64,000 nucleotides of DNA from contig JAAKBF010000027.1 in the NCBI GenBank assembly GCA_012656075.1, forward strand, positions 1 through 64,000, read 5' to 3'. Position numbers and translations under genes: made by a program. The notes under the pieces are model-generated. The model saw nothing but the letters and a program-made list of their open reading frames with translations, had not been told where the DNA came from and ran no database searches. Source of the stretch: Phytophthora hibernalis. Its lineage: Eukaryota; Oomycota; Peronosporomycetes; Peronosporales; Peronosporaceae. Below are positions 34,283 through 46,695 of the stretch, one piece after another. Numbering within the stretch: position 1 is the stretch's first letter; every line of letters starts with the position of its first letter.

Positions 34283-34443
34283 TTAGTGTTATGAGCCATT
34301 CGTCCCATGCTCTTCGATGTTACTGGTGTCTTGGCAGTAGCATCCAAGAGCACGAATGCTTCGGTCGGCCGAAAACGTTGAGACTTGAGCGGTTGTGATG
34401 TGCTTCTTGGCCGCGAACTCCAGGCGGGATAGAAGTGATTCAT

Positions 34444-35365
34444 ATCGCGAGGATTGGGTCTACAGCGCTTACCTCCAATGTACTTAGTGTCCGACTTAAT
34501 ATCGTCTTAGATGTTGATGGCGTTGTTGTTCGACGGACTCATCCTTGAGCTCGCGCTGCAGCGAGCACCGAAGTTGTGTTACTCGAGTCCAGCGTGGTGG
34601 CCTTGATGGGCGAGAGCGCCTCAGTGGTTAGGAGCCGGTCTAACAGGGTGAGGTCAAGCTGTTTAAAAACAGCGCTAAGAAGCAATAATCTTGTGATGGT
34701 AACCGTAAGGCTGGCGAATGCATGTGTCGGTGATGTTGCTGCTGACGTGGTATTGACGAGTTCCAGCGTTTTTGGTGTAGTGCTCGGTCAAGGCGAGACC
34801 GATGTTGCGCCTGCTACCACCATATTATTGTTCGGTCACGCGTACGGCTACGTATCTCCAATGGCGCGCGCGACAATGTCACCCGCTTGCTGTCCGTCCG
34901 CCTTCGCGACTGAAACATCGTGTTCGTGACAGGGTTATGTTGCCACCAACACAAACAAGCACCAGATATGATTTGAGGCTTCTGGATATCGTAGCCGACT
35001 TGCATCTGCACAGTTGATCTCGCAAGGGCGAATTGAAACGTATTACAGTGTTATCATGAAGCCACACAACGTATCTGCTGATCGATACGAGTCTCAATGA
35101 ATTGTCTAACTTAAGTTACGCCTTCATGAACCTCATCGTCCACAGACTACCCTATTTTGAATATGGTAATGGTTAGATCACTCGTTTCGGGTCTTATTTG
35201 TATAACTAAAAAGCTTTTCGAACTTGATTTATCTACGCCTACTTTATCAAATTAAGCTTGCAAACTTGCTCGCCCATTATGCAAAAGGAGAATGCTACAA
35301 GCTCAGGTACAGTTCACATTCACTCAAATGCGTTCCAACAACCGTCCAACAAACTTACATCTGGC
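34444..35365. other. No recognised gene; one open plus-strand frame
   Basis: 34576-34929 is a 117-codon plus frame rich in Val, Ala and Ser (MVTVRLANACVGDVAADVVL). It has no known motif; it may be chance in GC-rich sequence. Confidence 0.25.
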
Positions 35366-36110
35366 TACCGGAAAAGTCGTAATGGTAGAGCACCATTTTT
35401 TCTATTACGATAATGCATGGTGCTCTATCTTTCTGACATCCACTGCAGAAAACGACAGGACAATAGTTGTTTCAAAAATGGTGAGATATGCAACTATTGA
35501 CAATAGGCGCTTCATTTGACTGACGGACGGGCACCACAGCCACAGATTTCAAGTTGCCGCCAAGCCCCCCTCCCCTGACCCCACCACTACGAATTTGCCA
35601 CGCTAGCGTATCCCAGGCTTGCTTGCTTACACAGGGGCATCGGTGCTATATGAACTAGGAGGATGTACTGGGGTGACATAGCCCTTAGATGTCGTAGTTA
35701 TGACTTCATTAAAGCAGAATATTCACGGTTCAATGACAAACGACCGACGGGGAGGTCTGACGCCAGCGCAACGGCGGCGCGCTATCTTCGAGCATGCGAT
35801 TGACGGACTTCGATGTATCGGACACTACAGCATACCATGAATTTCTGAAGGCAGGTCTTATTCTTCTATCTGGACCCTCCCAACCATTCTAGCAGCGGTC
35901 GTGTGGCCACCGTGGCAATCCGTGCTTGATCATTGTAGTGGAAGCCATAGTATAACCGTGTTTTATAAATTCGCTTTTTGCCGTCTGTGAGCACTTCACT
36001 GTACTTTTTGTGAAGTTGTAGCCCTCACTGCTGATTGGTCAATCTCCAAATAGAGTCATGACAAGGTGCTCTATCTTTTTGGCTGCTCTTACATTACGAC
36101 TTTTCCGGTA
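35366..36110. mobile_element. TA-flanked MITE
   Basis: Inverted ends CCGGAAAAGTCGTAATG at 35368 and its complement ending at 36108, each flanked by TA. The 741-bp unit carries no transposase. GGTGCTCTATCTTT occurs at about 35430 and 36066 and inverted near 35387, so the ends have an inner second repeat. Confidence 0.8.
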
Positions 36111-36568
36111 ACGTTATTGTGAGTTTTACTCAAAACTGGATTGTACGATTCGTTGATCGACCCGCGGCAAACGGGAGGCGGATCGTTCACTTCGCTTTAC
36201 TATCGGTGCCAGTAGAAAGGCCGTAGACGTAACAGTACCGGTACAACCAAAACAAGTAAAATGACTTGGATTTCGTATCTGGTCGATCTTTGTTGACCCT
36301 ACGCAATAGACGGGAACTCACAATACGTTTTCGTTATGGGAGTGAGTGGGGCGCCCAACTAATGTAGCCAAATCGCGACCAGGTCTTTGTCCTACCCCTC
36401 ACAGGTATCCGTTCGGACGTATAATGTATAACTGCGTATACGAGCTTGGTTGGCCATTCAAAAAGAAGCGGGGAGCGCGGCATCAAATGTCGCAGGATCT
36501 GCGGGAAGCAGCCGCCCAGGCGCCGGCTTCGCACGTAGGAGACAAATGCGTTGGTGGGGAGCGTCTAA

Positions 36569-38434
36569 ATGGGCGGGGGAGGGCGCGATCTCCGCGTCAG
36601 AGCGTCTACAGAGGCAGTGGGAGGGCGCGATCTCCGCACCCACGCAAGAGGACGACAAAATCTTCGAGTGGAAACAGTTGCGTTCCCGTCCGCTGCTGGT
36701 GAAGATTGTGAGGGACCACTGGACGACGTCTCGAGTAACGGAAGCAGTGACGAGTGATTGGATGATGGCGACGTGGAGACACTCAGCAGCACAAGCAGTC
36801 AGTCCAAACAGAGCCGCTCGGATCAATCGACCCACGCACATGTACAACAAGATCCAAACGATTCGCAGCTGACGATTGCTCCCCTCTTGATAAGACGGAG
36901 TTTCAATCCTGGCAGGAGTTCGAGGATTATCTCAAGGAGTACGGGCGCAAAACGTTCCAGGTAGAGGATGAACCTTTGCATCACCACAGTGGAATTCAAC
37001 TAACAAAATGTCGCTCTTGTGGTCGCTACTTCTGTGCAGTGTTTCAGGCTGCGGACCAACAACAAAGTGGCTGTGTGGAATAATAGGATCAAGTCTTCCG
37101 GTTCGAACACTCCCTTGCTGCCGGACGACTGGGTGTACTACGGGAAGACGTTTGTTTGCACTCACGCTGGCCAGTACAAGTCGCGCGGTCAAGGGAAAAG
37201 GAAGCGGCAGCATTCGCGAGAGCTGGACAGGTATGCAGTTGGGATTGATTTGGTTTGGTTGGGTCTAGTTGGGTTGGGTTGGGCATCCGTTGGGTACTCA
37301 CTATGTCTTGTTGGATATGCTACCGTTTTATTTGATGTTGATGCTTTCATAGATAAATGCGTGTGTGCAACTGCTCGACGCCGGACTGCCCAGCTTCGTT
37401 TTGAGGGTGACTTCGTCACGCTTGGAGCATAATCACCCGCTGAACGCCCGCATCTTTAATCAGTACCTACACAACCGTACTGCGCTTGAGTCGGAGGTGG
37501 AGAAGACGGCGCACGAACTGCACAAGGCTGGCGCCAAGAAGAAGCGCATGCTGCAGTACATACACGATCACTCGGGGTGCAATCCCACGATTCAAGACGT
37601 GCACAATCTCGTGCGAAAGCTGAAGAATAGGGAGCGCAAAGAAGAAACTAGTGTAGTACGACTGAAAAGGTGGATGAAGGAGTTCACACAGGATGCTGGA
37701 AACATCGGCCATATCTTTGTCGACACTGTGCGCAACAAGGTGCGACACCAGCTGAACAAATGGGATTGGATCTTTGTACTTAGATGCACTTGCTTGTAGA
37801 ACATGGCTAGCTGTATTACCCTCCAGACAAAACACATGACCATGATGTTTGACAAATTCCCCAAGGTAGTGATGATTGATGCCATTCACGTCACCAATAT
37901 CTCGAAGTACAAAGTCTTCTCGATCATGGCAATGGATCCGTTTGGGAAAGGACAGCTCGTGCAGCACGCAGTTCTGCAGAACGAGCAGCGACCGACGCTC
38001 TTGACAGCTTTGAACGAATTCAAGAGAAACAACCCTGGTTGGGAGCGCATCCAATGCATTTGATCGACAAGGATTTCACAGAGATTGCGGTTCTCAAAGA
38101 AGTCTTCCCCAACGCGCGGCTGCTGCTATGCCAGTTTCATGTGATCAAGTACTTACGGGAAGAAATTGCATCAGCAGCCTATGGATTCTCCGCTTGGCAG
38201 AAGCAGCAGCTTCATGGGTTACTGATCTTCGTGGTCTACGCTCGGACCGAGCGTGAATACATCAAGTACCGAAAGTACATGCGGCACATCATGAACATTG
38301 GAAACGGTGGCGCGTCGGCCCGAGTACATGCTAATCATCTGGACGGTGATAGTGGTTTGCTGGGATCAAGTTGTGCTGATGTGGGGTCGGGTAGTGGGCA
38401 GTCGGGGGCTGATACTGCTGATTTGGGCATCTAG
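36569..38434 (+). pseudogene. MULE-type transposase of a SWIM-Ulp1 transposon, N-terminal and catalytic part
   Basis: Coding begins near 36569 after a Ser-rich leader. The text FQSWQEFEDYLKEYGRKTFQ ends at a GT-AG intron (36961-37039), and the next exon reads CFRLRTNNKVAVWNNR, then VYYGKTFVCTHAGQYKSRGQ, a FLYWCH/FAR1-like DNA-binding segment. A second intron (37231-37393, TTGGG-rich) leads to FVLRVTSSRLEHNHPLN. The catalytic region follows: VVMIDAIHVTNISKYKVFSI with the first Asp, and after a frame change near 38050 LIDKDFTEIAVLKEVFPNAR with the second, then LLCQFHVIKYLREE. A TAG at 37797-37799 lies in frame just before the core. The domain is of the ZSWIM1/3-like MULE type. Confidence 0.7.
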
Positions 38435-39921
38435 TTGGGCACAGATGCAGACGGTATCGGCGACTTGCCCGAGCTCGCTTTCGAGGTCTATTTTGCCAAG
38501 AACTGGGATAGTTACCGGCCGATGTGGAGCGCTTTCGAACGCCAAAATGCTGTCACTATGGGTAATAACACAAACAACCGCCTGAGGCTTCGTGGAAGCA
38601 GCTCAAGGACCTGGTGAGCTCATTCAAGGGCGTTGACGAGTGCATCGCGTCCATTATATGCTACCAGACGCAGGAAGAAAAGAAGTTCACCGACAATGTG
38701 TTCAAGTTGTCCGTCGTCCACAACCCGGAGTACGACCACGAAATGCGCTTGTTGTCCAATCTCGACAGCGAGTACGCTTGTGAGCTCATTTACGAGCAGT
38801 ACGCCTACGCAATTGGCCGTGCCGCTTACCGATATTACGAAGCCGTTCCTGGTGTATACTTCGTCCAGCACACTGGCGACGAAGAGGATTCGCTTGATGA
38901 GCCGAAAAGCGAGTATTCTGTGACGACGTGAGACTGGTCCTGTTCGTGCTTGTTCATGGTCTCGCGGCAATTGCCATGCCGTCACGTTTTCTTTCTGAGG
39001 AAAGCGCTGAAGTATGAGAGCGTCATTCCCACATCGATGATTCAGAGAAGATGGCTGTTGGCTTCTCTGCAGACGCACACTGACGTACCCGTCCGGTCTG
39101 GCGAGTCGTTTGCTATTTCGCGCGTTCCTCGCGATTCGAACACTCCATGGGATGTGAATCAAAGTTCCGAGAAGCTCATCGGGTTGCAACTACAATTTCC
39201 GAGTATTTGAGCGGTTTGGGCACTGCTGAGTACAAGAAGGCTCTCAAAGTTTTTGAAGACGTTGCCGTCCTGTTCAAACATGGAGATTACGCCACGATTC
39301 CTAGTGTCAGTGGGAAAACGCTGGTGCGTTCGGAGACACCGCTACAGCATCGGGAGATGATACGGCGGAGACATGGACTGGTATTACTGCTGGACATGAG
39401 CTGGTAGCAAGATCGGTGGAGATGGGCGCTGATACTACTGAGTTGGGCTGAGATTCTACCGAGTTGGACGGAGATACGGCAGAGGTTGAGCCTCTTTCTT
39501 CCGATCTGAGCACTGGTTCTACCGTTGTACACGATTCTGGCAATTCCCAACCACGCGCTGTGGATCTCGACCACGGAAATGAGGATTTCGAGCTCGTTAG
39601 CCTGCGAAAGGACGCCCTAAGCAAAAACCGAAAGCAGTCAAGGCCAAACGAAACCTAACCGTTGCCATAGTGCAAGAGGACTTAGAGATGCACGACGACC
39701 AGTTGAGCATGCTGGATGTGTACGAGACGTTGGAAAGTAACCCGACCTTCAACTTATCGCACGAGAAGCTGCTCCGCTTCAAGCAGTTCAGGTTTTTGAG
39801 CAAGCCCAAACCACCTATTGCGCATGAAATTGCCAAACTTCCAGTCGGCAAGCCGTTGGTCAGGCCAGATGACATTGTTCGGATCTTTCCGATGGATACA
39901 CTAAAGAAGTGCATGGCTTAA
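38435..39921 (+). pseudogene. SWIM-finger and linker part of the same transposon
   Basis: In changing frames: TMGNNTNNRL (38560), DECIASIICYQTQEEKKFTD (38636), ELIYEQYAYAIGRAAYRYYE, then the SWIM finger CSCLF...LPCRHVFFLRKAL (about 38940-39010) and TSMIQRRWLL. A linker carries a degenerate GATACTACTGAGTTGG repeat (39425-39475), followed by a basic GRPKQKPKA-type stretch and an open frame to 39921 (DLEMHDDQLSMLDVYETLES to FPMDTLKKCMA). The last part mirrors the region between SWIM and protease in the copy at 24.5-26.8 kb. Confidence 0.6.
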
Positions 39922-40322
39922 GTTACGGCGTACCAACGGAAGCACAGCGGCGTTCGCGAACTTGATATTGCTCTCGAGATAGTTGGCGTAGGCACGTATG
40001 CTAGCTCCACAATTGCACTCGTGCGAACGTGGCATGTTGCGGTTGCTGTTCTGAAACGGATCGAAAAAGCAGTAGCATTGGATTCTCAGATTTCATTCCC
40101 ACACAGTTTCAGTGCAAGTTTTCTCGTGGAAGAGGACCCAGAACTGCCAGCAAAGTTGAAAGACTTGCCAATACTATCCACGAAGGTACGCTGCCCGTCT
40201 CGTTGATTTTCTTAAGACGGCACTAACGAAGATTTTGCTGTCATGACTGGTCAATGTCCTGGAAGTAACAGCTAAGGAGTGCCTGGGTGATGAAGTTATG
40301 CACTTGGTGTTGACCAAAAGGT

Positions 40323-40781
40323 TTGGCTCAGATCCGAAGGTTGCCGTTTTCAACACTAGGCGTGGCAGTTGACGGAACGCTTTCTGCAGACTCTGCTGCA
40401 ATCCGTCGTGAATTGGCGACGCTTTCCGACGAAAAGGTGTTTTTCCCGATCAATTGTCATGGCAACCATTGGTGCGCTGTTATGATGGATCTTGCAAAGG
40501 GCAAGGTGTTTATCTACGACTCCAGTTCTTCCTCCTATCTTCTCGGGGTCCGCGCAGTGGCGCAGACTTTGGTGTCTTTGCTGCCAAGCGGTGCTGGTCC
40601 ATGCTCAAGGTTGCAGACGTTTGAATCTGGCTTGGGTGTTCAAATGGACAGTTATAACTGTGGCATCTACGTGTTGCTCGCGTTTGAGATCTTCTGCGGT
40701 GCCGAACCGCTTGGGCATTTGGATTCGAAAGCACTGCAGTTGCTACGGTACCGATACCTGTGCATGAGCACGTCAGCTTAG
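40323..40781 (+). CDS. Ulp1-type (C48) protease domain of the SWIM-Ulp1 transposon
   Basis: An unbroken 152-codon frame with NCHGNHWCAVMM (His49), KVFIYDSSSS (Asp66), GVQMDSYNCGIYVLLAFE (Gln107, Cys113) and a C-terminal helix ending MSTSA. The catalytic His-Asp-Gln-Cys set is complete. At about 150 residues it is the core of the fold only, so the true protein begins upstream, probably in the 40.0-40.3-kb stretch where frames change. It closes a transposon that begins at about 36.5 kb on the same strand. Confidence 0.75.
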   Translation: MAQIRRLPFSTLGVAVDGTLSADSAAIRRELATLSDEKVFFPINCHGNHWCAVMMDLAKGKVFIYDSSSSSYLLGVRAVAQTLVSLLPSGAGPCSRLQTFESGLGVQMDSYNCGIYVLLAFEIFCGAEPLGHLDSKALQLLRYRYLCMSTSA

Positions 40782-41861
40782 TTAGTGCAGCCAGTAAGCC
40801 CACAGATTAACGCTAAGCTCTTGAATAAATTCACATGTTTACATTGAAACTGACCATGTTGTTCATGCGTACCGAATGAAACGCGCCGTCTGTGTGAGCT
40901 TCGCGCTTTGAACCTCGAATTACACCAAGTGCTGTAATCCAGATATACGAATCGGCGTGTATACATACCGCACTGGCTTTCTTGGCTGGGTGCTCGTCTG
41001 GGGTCAGTCTGGTTGCAGGTTGGTCATGCTTGGGGGCCGGTTGGGCCTGTTTGGTTGCACGTGCCTCGTCACATGTTTCTGAGTGGGGTGTAGCAACGAG
41101 TGCCTTTCTTTATTAGAGCGATTTCGAAGCGTGCCAGAAAGATTAGCTCTTAAGAGAATCTGGGTGGAGAAAGTCTTGAATTCATGGCATGTTAAGAGAA
41201 TAGATTCTATAAACATTTACCTCTCAAATTTAATTGAGGTGCGCCACATTTTAACACCTTGGACTTCACATTGCAAGAGCTGCGCGACCAAACATGTAGC
41301 CTTTCTGAAAATAGCAGACAATAATCGTGGTGCGTTAAAGCAGCGCTGCCTGGGTGGGGCGGCGCCACCACGCACCAGCGCTGCTAAGCGTTTAGAGGGG
41401 CGGCTTCTCGTTAAATATATCGACTTTACGTCGCGAGGGGTTAATTTGGACCACCCAACTTTCACTTTCACATCTTATGCTGTGTCGGAAGTCAATCAGT
41501 GTGCAGAATAGGAAAGCTCCGAAATAAAAAAATCTATCTCAGTTGCGCTTGCCATTATCTCGGGGCAGGGAATTGAATGGGGGCCTTTAGAAAATGACGC
41601 AAATCACGAATCTGTAGCAAATTGAGAGCAATATTGCGATCACCTAGCCCTCCATTTTTGTCTGAATTTGTGAGTGGAAGCAACGCGTACATCACACAAA
41701 TATACCGGTAGCTTAAGCAAAATAAAGTGTTGGCTCTGGCGCGTCTTGTTGAGTGGATCGATGTTCAGGGGTGGCCGCGGCAAAAGCGCTGCGCAATCGC
41801 CGCTGGACGCTTAGGTTGCTTCTTCTTCTCAGAAACAGCATCAAGGAACGGAATGACCTCA
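40782..41861. other. No recognised gene
   Basis: 41083-41511 is a 142-codon plus ORF (MGCSNECLSLLERFRSVPER) with no motif I know; the opposite strand is also open. 41340-41400 is GC-rich and partly palindromic (CAGCGCTGC twice). Confidence 0.25.
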
Positions 41862-42316
41862 CCTACAGGCAGGGCTCGGAAAATAATTATAATATAATAA
41901 CTATAGTATTATATTGACGGAATTACTTATTATTATTGGCAAACCAAGGTTTCCGTAAAATATGAAATTGACCCCGTAATAAGTATATTGCCTTTTACTA
42001 CAAAAACTGTTGTCCTCCAACCAAAATCGTTCTTGTGTACACTACCATCTCTTCCCATTGTCATGACAACTGACTCATTTCCATATTTAATGATTACAAT
42101 ATCCAGCTCGCGCAGATTTCTCCTTTGTAATGAATTAGTACTACGTAGTTTGACCATTCTCATTTGGAACCAACGCTATTCAAAGGCCAAAACGACCAAA
42201 AATTGAAACAATAACTGCAATATGTATTATTGCCGTCGCCAGTATTGCAGTTACGTATTATTTTTCTGAGAAACGAGTACAATTTTATATTTTATTTTCC
42301 GAGCCCTGCCTACAGG
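41862..42316. mobile_element. hAT-type MITE with 8-bp TSD
   Basis: A 439-bp AT-rich unit (41870-42308) with inverted ends CAGGGCTCGGAAAATAA and its complement, and the perfect 8-bp duplication CCTACAGG at 41862-41869 and 42309-42316. The 8-bp TSD and the CAGGG end are typical of hAT elements. No transposase inside. Confidence 0.9.
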
Positions 42317-42713
42317 ATCCTGCCGGGTCGGCTTGGCAGCGGCTCTCTGAAGGACGACACCCAGTAAACTTCGTGTCCGCTGTATCCCTGCCCTCGGCTT
42401 CGTTCGAGGTACTTCTAGCCGAGTTTACCAAGTTCTACCAGGTCAAGTGGCGACTCGGCCAGCGTGCAGCCATCCAAAACTACGCTTCAGCTGATTGCGT
42501 GTAGTGTTAGGTTGAGTTCTATTCTAAGCTTACACTAATTGCGAGTCCATCCGCAAATTGCAACTGGGCTGGCGTAATAAGCAGAGACTGCAAAATCATC
42601 TCTTCTGCAAAATACGAGCGATTTTGCGTCACCTATCCCTTCAGTTTGCTGCAGGATTTGTGTCTGCCCTGGTTTTGCGTCATTTTCTGAAAGCCACCAA
42701 TAGGGGATCGCTA
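42317..42713. other. Unassigned sequence interrupted by the hAT MITE
   Basis: The sequence left of 41862 and right of 42316 reads on once the MITE is ignored. It may be an old coding remnant (plus-strand VLLAEFTKFYQVKWRLGQRA), but I cannot name it. Confidence 0.25.
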
Positions 42714-43279
42714 TTAACACGCATTGCCTGTTACACCCCGCCCTTTTCGGCGGTCCGTCGGTCGGTCGGTCGGAAATTTTTGCTAAATCCGGTTGGATCG
42801 AACAATAACATTCAATGTAACCACGGGGTATCGTTGAAAAGGTCTTATTGCGAACTTTTCAGCCAATGACTCTGCAATGTTGCCAAGTTGCTCAAATTTG
42901 AAAAATCGCGGGAAATCCGCAGGAGGGATGTCATGAGGGATATGTTGGGATAACTCTGAAATAGAATAATTTAGATAACTTGATTAAAGTAAGCCATCCT
43001 CCCAAATAGACTACGGGAAAATCTGCTGCAAATCATTCAACAGTTGGCAATACGACCGACCAAGATCTTGGCATTCAGTTATCAGACGACTTATCTGCAG
43101 TGGAAGAAATGCTGTACTGCAAATAAAGCTGTAGAATATTCATGCGGTTCTGGATGATAAGAATTTGGTCGACTTCGATAACTTCGGATCCTAAATGATT
43201 TGAGATATGGCTAGATTTACACCGGATAACTGTATAGAAGGGGTGAAAAGGGCGGGTTGTTACAGGCAATGCGTGTTAA
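42714..43279. mobile_element. piggyBac-type MITE (TTAA-flanked)
   Basis: Inverted repeats of about 35 bp beginning CACGCATTGCCTGTTACA (42718) and mirrored at 43275, each bordered by TTAA (42714-42717, 43276-43279), the piggyBac target. The 558-bp interior has no coding sequence. The inner part of the repeat contains CCCGCCCTTTT on both sides with two mismatches. Confidence 0.8.
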
Positions 43280-43339
43280 TAGAGAGAAGGTAGTCTATTT
43301 AACCTTAGTTAATAGCTTCCTGATACGATCTTAATCTCT

Positions 43340-45480
43340 TTATCCAGGCAGACTATGGCTTTTTAAGCCATGACACTGGTGCTGGAGGAGGTTCCCCGGC
43401 TCAATCTCCGTGCCGATATCGACAAAACAGTCTAGACTGAGCTGGAACTGCAGCCCCTGTGTTTTTGTCTCGCCCCGGAATCTTTCCCTGCGAGTGATCG
43501 CCCGTAGCTGTCGTACACTGGTTGTCCACATATATTCAAGCTGTTGGGATGCATGCCAAGTGTGTCCTTCATGAACTACTTGGTTTCGTAATTGCCATAG
43601 AAACGTGTAGCCGATACTGCATATTGCTCACCATATTCGCCCCACTGTCGCTTCGTTTTTTCTCCATAGTCCATACTGCTCAGCGATCTTGCGTTGAAAA
43701 ATCTGGACCCAATCGGGGCGCTTGCCGCGCAGCAAAGTAGCTCTTGTACTCGTCTAGTCGTTGACTAGAGATCTCATGCCCCAACCAGTGCTCCAGACAT
43801 CTAGTCCAAAACTGTTTGGCTCGTGTGCAGCCCCATGCGGTGTGAGTGATCGTGATTTCCGTGACGGCACACTTCTTATCCACAGGGCAGCTTGTTTCGA
43901 TGTCTACCTCGGTGCAGTGTGGATTTAATTGTAGGGTGAACACACTGAAGGTTACCCAGACTTGAAAATTTGTCAGTATATTGGGGTGAGCCCAGAGTTG
44001 CCGCGGTGTTTGGCTTTGGTGCCCTCTAATCCACGTATCGTCGGCACCCGCTGATTCCCACTTAGAGAGCACTTGATCTAGTCTCGGACTAGGTTGTTTT
44101 CGCAACCGGCGTCGTGGCTGTAGTTTCAATTCTTTTAAAATGTTCCGATTTTTTGGTATCGGGGATTGTCCATGGGAATCCATGAATGTGTGGGTTCGCC
44201 TGGAACACGATTCGTCCGTACTGGTTCTTCAACTTCTTGACATCGTTTTCACCGTTCTGGTTTCCAATCACTTCCCAATCCACACCATTTAACATTTGCT
44301 CCATAGTAATGGTCACCCTTCCGTTCAGTGATGTTCCAATGATCCGTGAGCCGTTTTCCGCTGCCACTTGCCAATCATACTGTTTACTGAGCGTCGGGGA
44401 TGTCTCAGTCGTAGTGATGGTGGTCGGCCCAATTGCTGACCTACTTGCAACCTTGGCGAGCTGAGAAGTATCGCTATGAGCCACCTCTCCAGCTTCGTGA
44501 CTGTATGCCCATTATGGTAACCTGCTACGACTGGTACATTGACTGAATATAATGCGGGAGCCACTCCTAGTGATGTCAAGACTCGCAATGTATGTGACAG
44601 CAATTATTTTTGTACTTGGAACGAAGCAGCGTTGGTGCGTTGCTGTCTGGGATCCAAGGATTGTCCGCCCAGGTCTAGGAACCCCAAACTACCGTGTGTT
44701 CCGTAGGCACTTAATCAATCGGCTGTATCGCGTCCAAATTTACCTTGACCCAGAGCGTTGATATCGGTTAATACGCCTTACTTCGCAATCGTGGTAACAA
44801 TTTCATCGCATACTCTCTCCTTCTCTGTTGCACTTCTACAAACGGTGCCAGCACCGACCCGAATTCAGTTTGTAGTGCTGTTCGCCGAGTCGACATGCTT
44901 GGGCACCTTCGATTCAAAGCTGCTCGCGAACTTATTACGGGTCATTACCGTGTATTCCCATCCAAGCACGCCATGCATCGTGATACACGTCCTTCTTACC
45001 ATTTAGTCACTGCATTGTTGTCTTGATTCGCTGAGCTTGTACTGCAACTGGAATCGAGATTAATCCTAGTCCTCCGGCCTCCTTAGGTACAAAGATTAAA
45101 CTCAGCGAAATCTTGTGTCTGCTCGGATCATCTTTCAGATGCTTGTGCCACAGGAAATTATTTTGCATCGGGATCGCTATTAATAAGGAGCAGAGCGACG
45201 GTCATCCACTCCCCACTTAATAAGAATAGAGAAATCCGACTTTACGTGTTGGCGAATCCAGTTACTGGACCATAGCAACACTGTCATAGATGCGAAAATG
45301 TATGTGGCTCTGGTAGAGCCTCCTGGAGAGTTTCCTATCCATCATTGACGTAGTTTTCTTTAATCAGTTCTTTCTTGACGGAGTCATTTAGCATATTTGC
45401 TAGGCTCAACTCTCGATGCTCACATTCTACAGTTTCTATTTGATCTTGATTCCAAAATGTAACAGGATTGGTTAGAAGTA
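43340..45480 (-). pseudogene. LINE (non-LTR retrotransposon) 3' half, broken
   Basis: Minus-strand segments in shifting frames. IPMQNNFLWHKHLKDDPSRH and FVPKEAGGLGLISIPVAVQA (about 45190-45040) are the end of a LINE reverse transcriptase. DWQVAAENGSRIIGTSLNGR (44380) and a zinc-finger-like HTAWGCTRAKQFWTRCLEHW (43850) are the region that follows RT in oomycete LINEs. The main RT palm with YxDD is not present, so the copy is 5'-truncated, as LINEs usually are. No poly(A) tract was seen at the left end, where the piggyBac-type MITE lies close by. Confidence 0.6.
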
Positions 45481-45558
45481 TTATACTTCGTAGCCAATAG
45501 TACCGGTATGGACATATAGGGATTTAATGAGCCCTAGTTGCCCCAATGCAGTATGGCG

Positions 45559-45831
45559 CTAGTAAGTGAAGGTTGACATGCCATCAAGAGCAAGTCTGAT
45601 ACGTTGATCCATGAAGGAGCTGTCTCTATGGGTAGATATATCACATGCAAATGCAAACCTCCACACGGAGCAGACAACACCTTGAGTTTCTCTCATCGTG
45701 AGTGCTAGTCCATATTCAATCGCATGGGCAGGCTGGAACGGTGTTTTAGGCGAGGGAGGGGTGCTGGAGACGCTCGACTTGAGCTTTTTCTTAGATACTA
45801 AAAACTCAGCTGTACTAATTTCGGCCGGCAC
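45559..45831 (-). pseudogene. Small ORF, perhaps N-terminus of a transposon zinc-finger protein
   Basis: A 90-codon ORF (MPAEISTAEFLVSKKKLKSS) that reads EYGLALTMRETQGVVCSVWR. It resembles BED/C2H2 leaders of oomycete hAT-like ORFs only loosely. It starts 31 bp from the end of the TA-flanked MITE. Weak call. Confidence 0.25.
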
Positions 45832-46251
45832 ATGGTTGCAAAGAGTCGGAGGTCAGATGTATCCGTGCGCGCACAGTTCCGGACCACTTTTTGAGATGCC
45901 TATAACTTCATGAAAAAGTGGCGTCATGCACTGCAGGGCACACCAAAAGAACGAGAAGCGTTAGCTTGTTCCATATATGCATTTGCTGGTGTCGCTGTAG
46001 TAGCACTATATCATGAAAATACATTAGAATCGAGCAACTATTTTTCGCGCACGGTTCCGGACCACCGGTAGCGCCAACAGTCGCCCAATACATACTTGAA
46101 GTTAAACAGCATTTTTCACAATTTTGCAGCCTTGTTCTCCCTTACACGATCCCCCGAGCTTCCAAATGCTTACGAGTTTGCCCTGTATGGATCGACTTGT
46201 CGATTCGTCTCGTCAGTGGCTGTCTAATGGTAGTTTCAATAACTCGATACG

Positions 46252-46695
46252 TGTAGTGTATCCCGGGTCGGAAGATCCAAAAAGTGAACACGCGGCAATG
46301 CGGGGCTAACCCACACGGAACTCTAGCCTAGTGTATTGATGGATTGATGGAAGATTGAAGAGTGAGCTCTAGGTCTGATGCTGACCAGCCTGTCGCTCAG
46401 AGTCTTCTCGATCAACCGTGTCCAGGAGCGTCCTCCCTGGGTTGATCAAGAGAGACGGTTGTCTGGGGCAACAACAACATGTAACGGCTAACATGTAGAC
46501 TAACATGCAAGTTCCTTATGCAGCTCCAAGTCAGGCACTGACAGCCAGACTTGAAGAACATGTAAACCCATTGTCGCCAGCATTGATTGCCGTACGACAC
46601 AGCTGGGTCTCTGTGATCTGGTCTGTGTTGACTAGCGAAACCCCAGGGTCAGCTGGCGGTGGTGTGCCAGGCTGAAATATCCGGCATCCACTACA
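46252..46695 (-). repeat. 3' LTR
   Basis: 444 bp, TG...CA, next to TSD copy ATACG on its outer side. The polypurine-like CAGGGGCTG lies just inside it in element orientation. Confidence 0.92.

Noticed and set aside
33495..34286. 263-codon plus-strand ORF
   Set aside because: It is the antisense of the RNase III-like gene, with a Leu/Arg-rich shadow composition and no motif.
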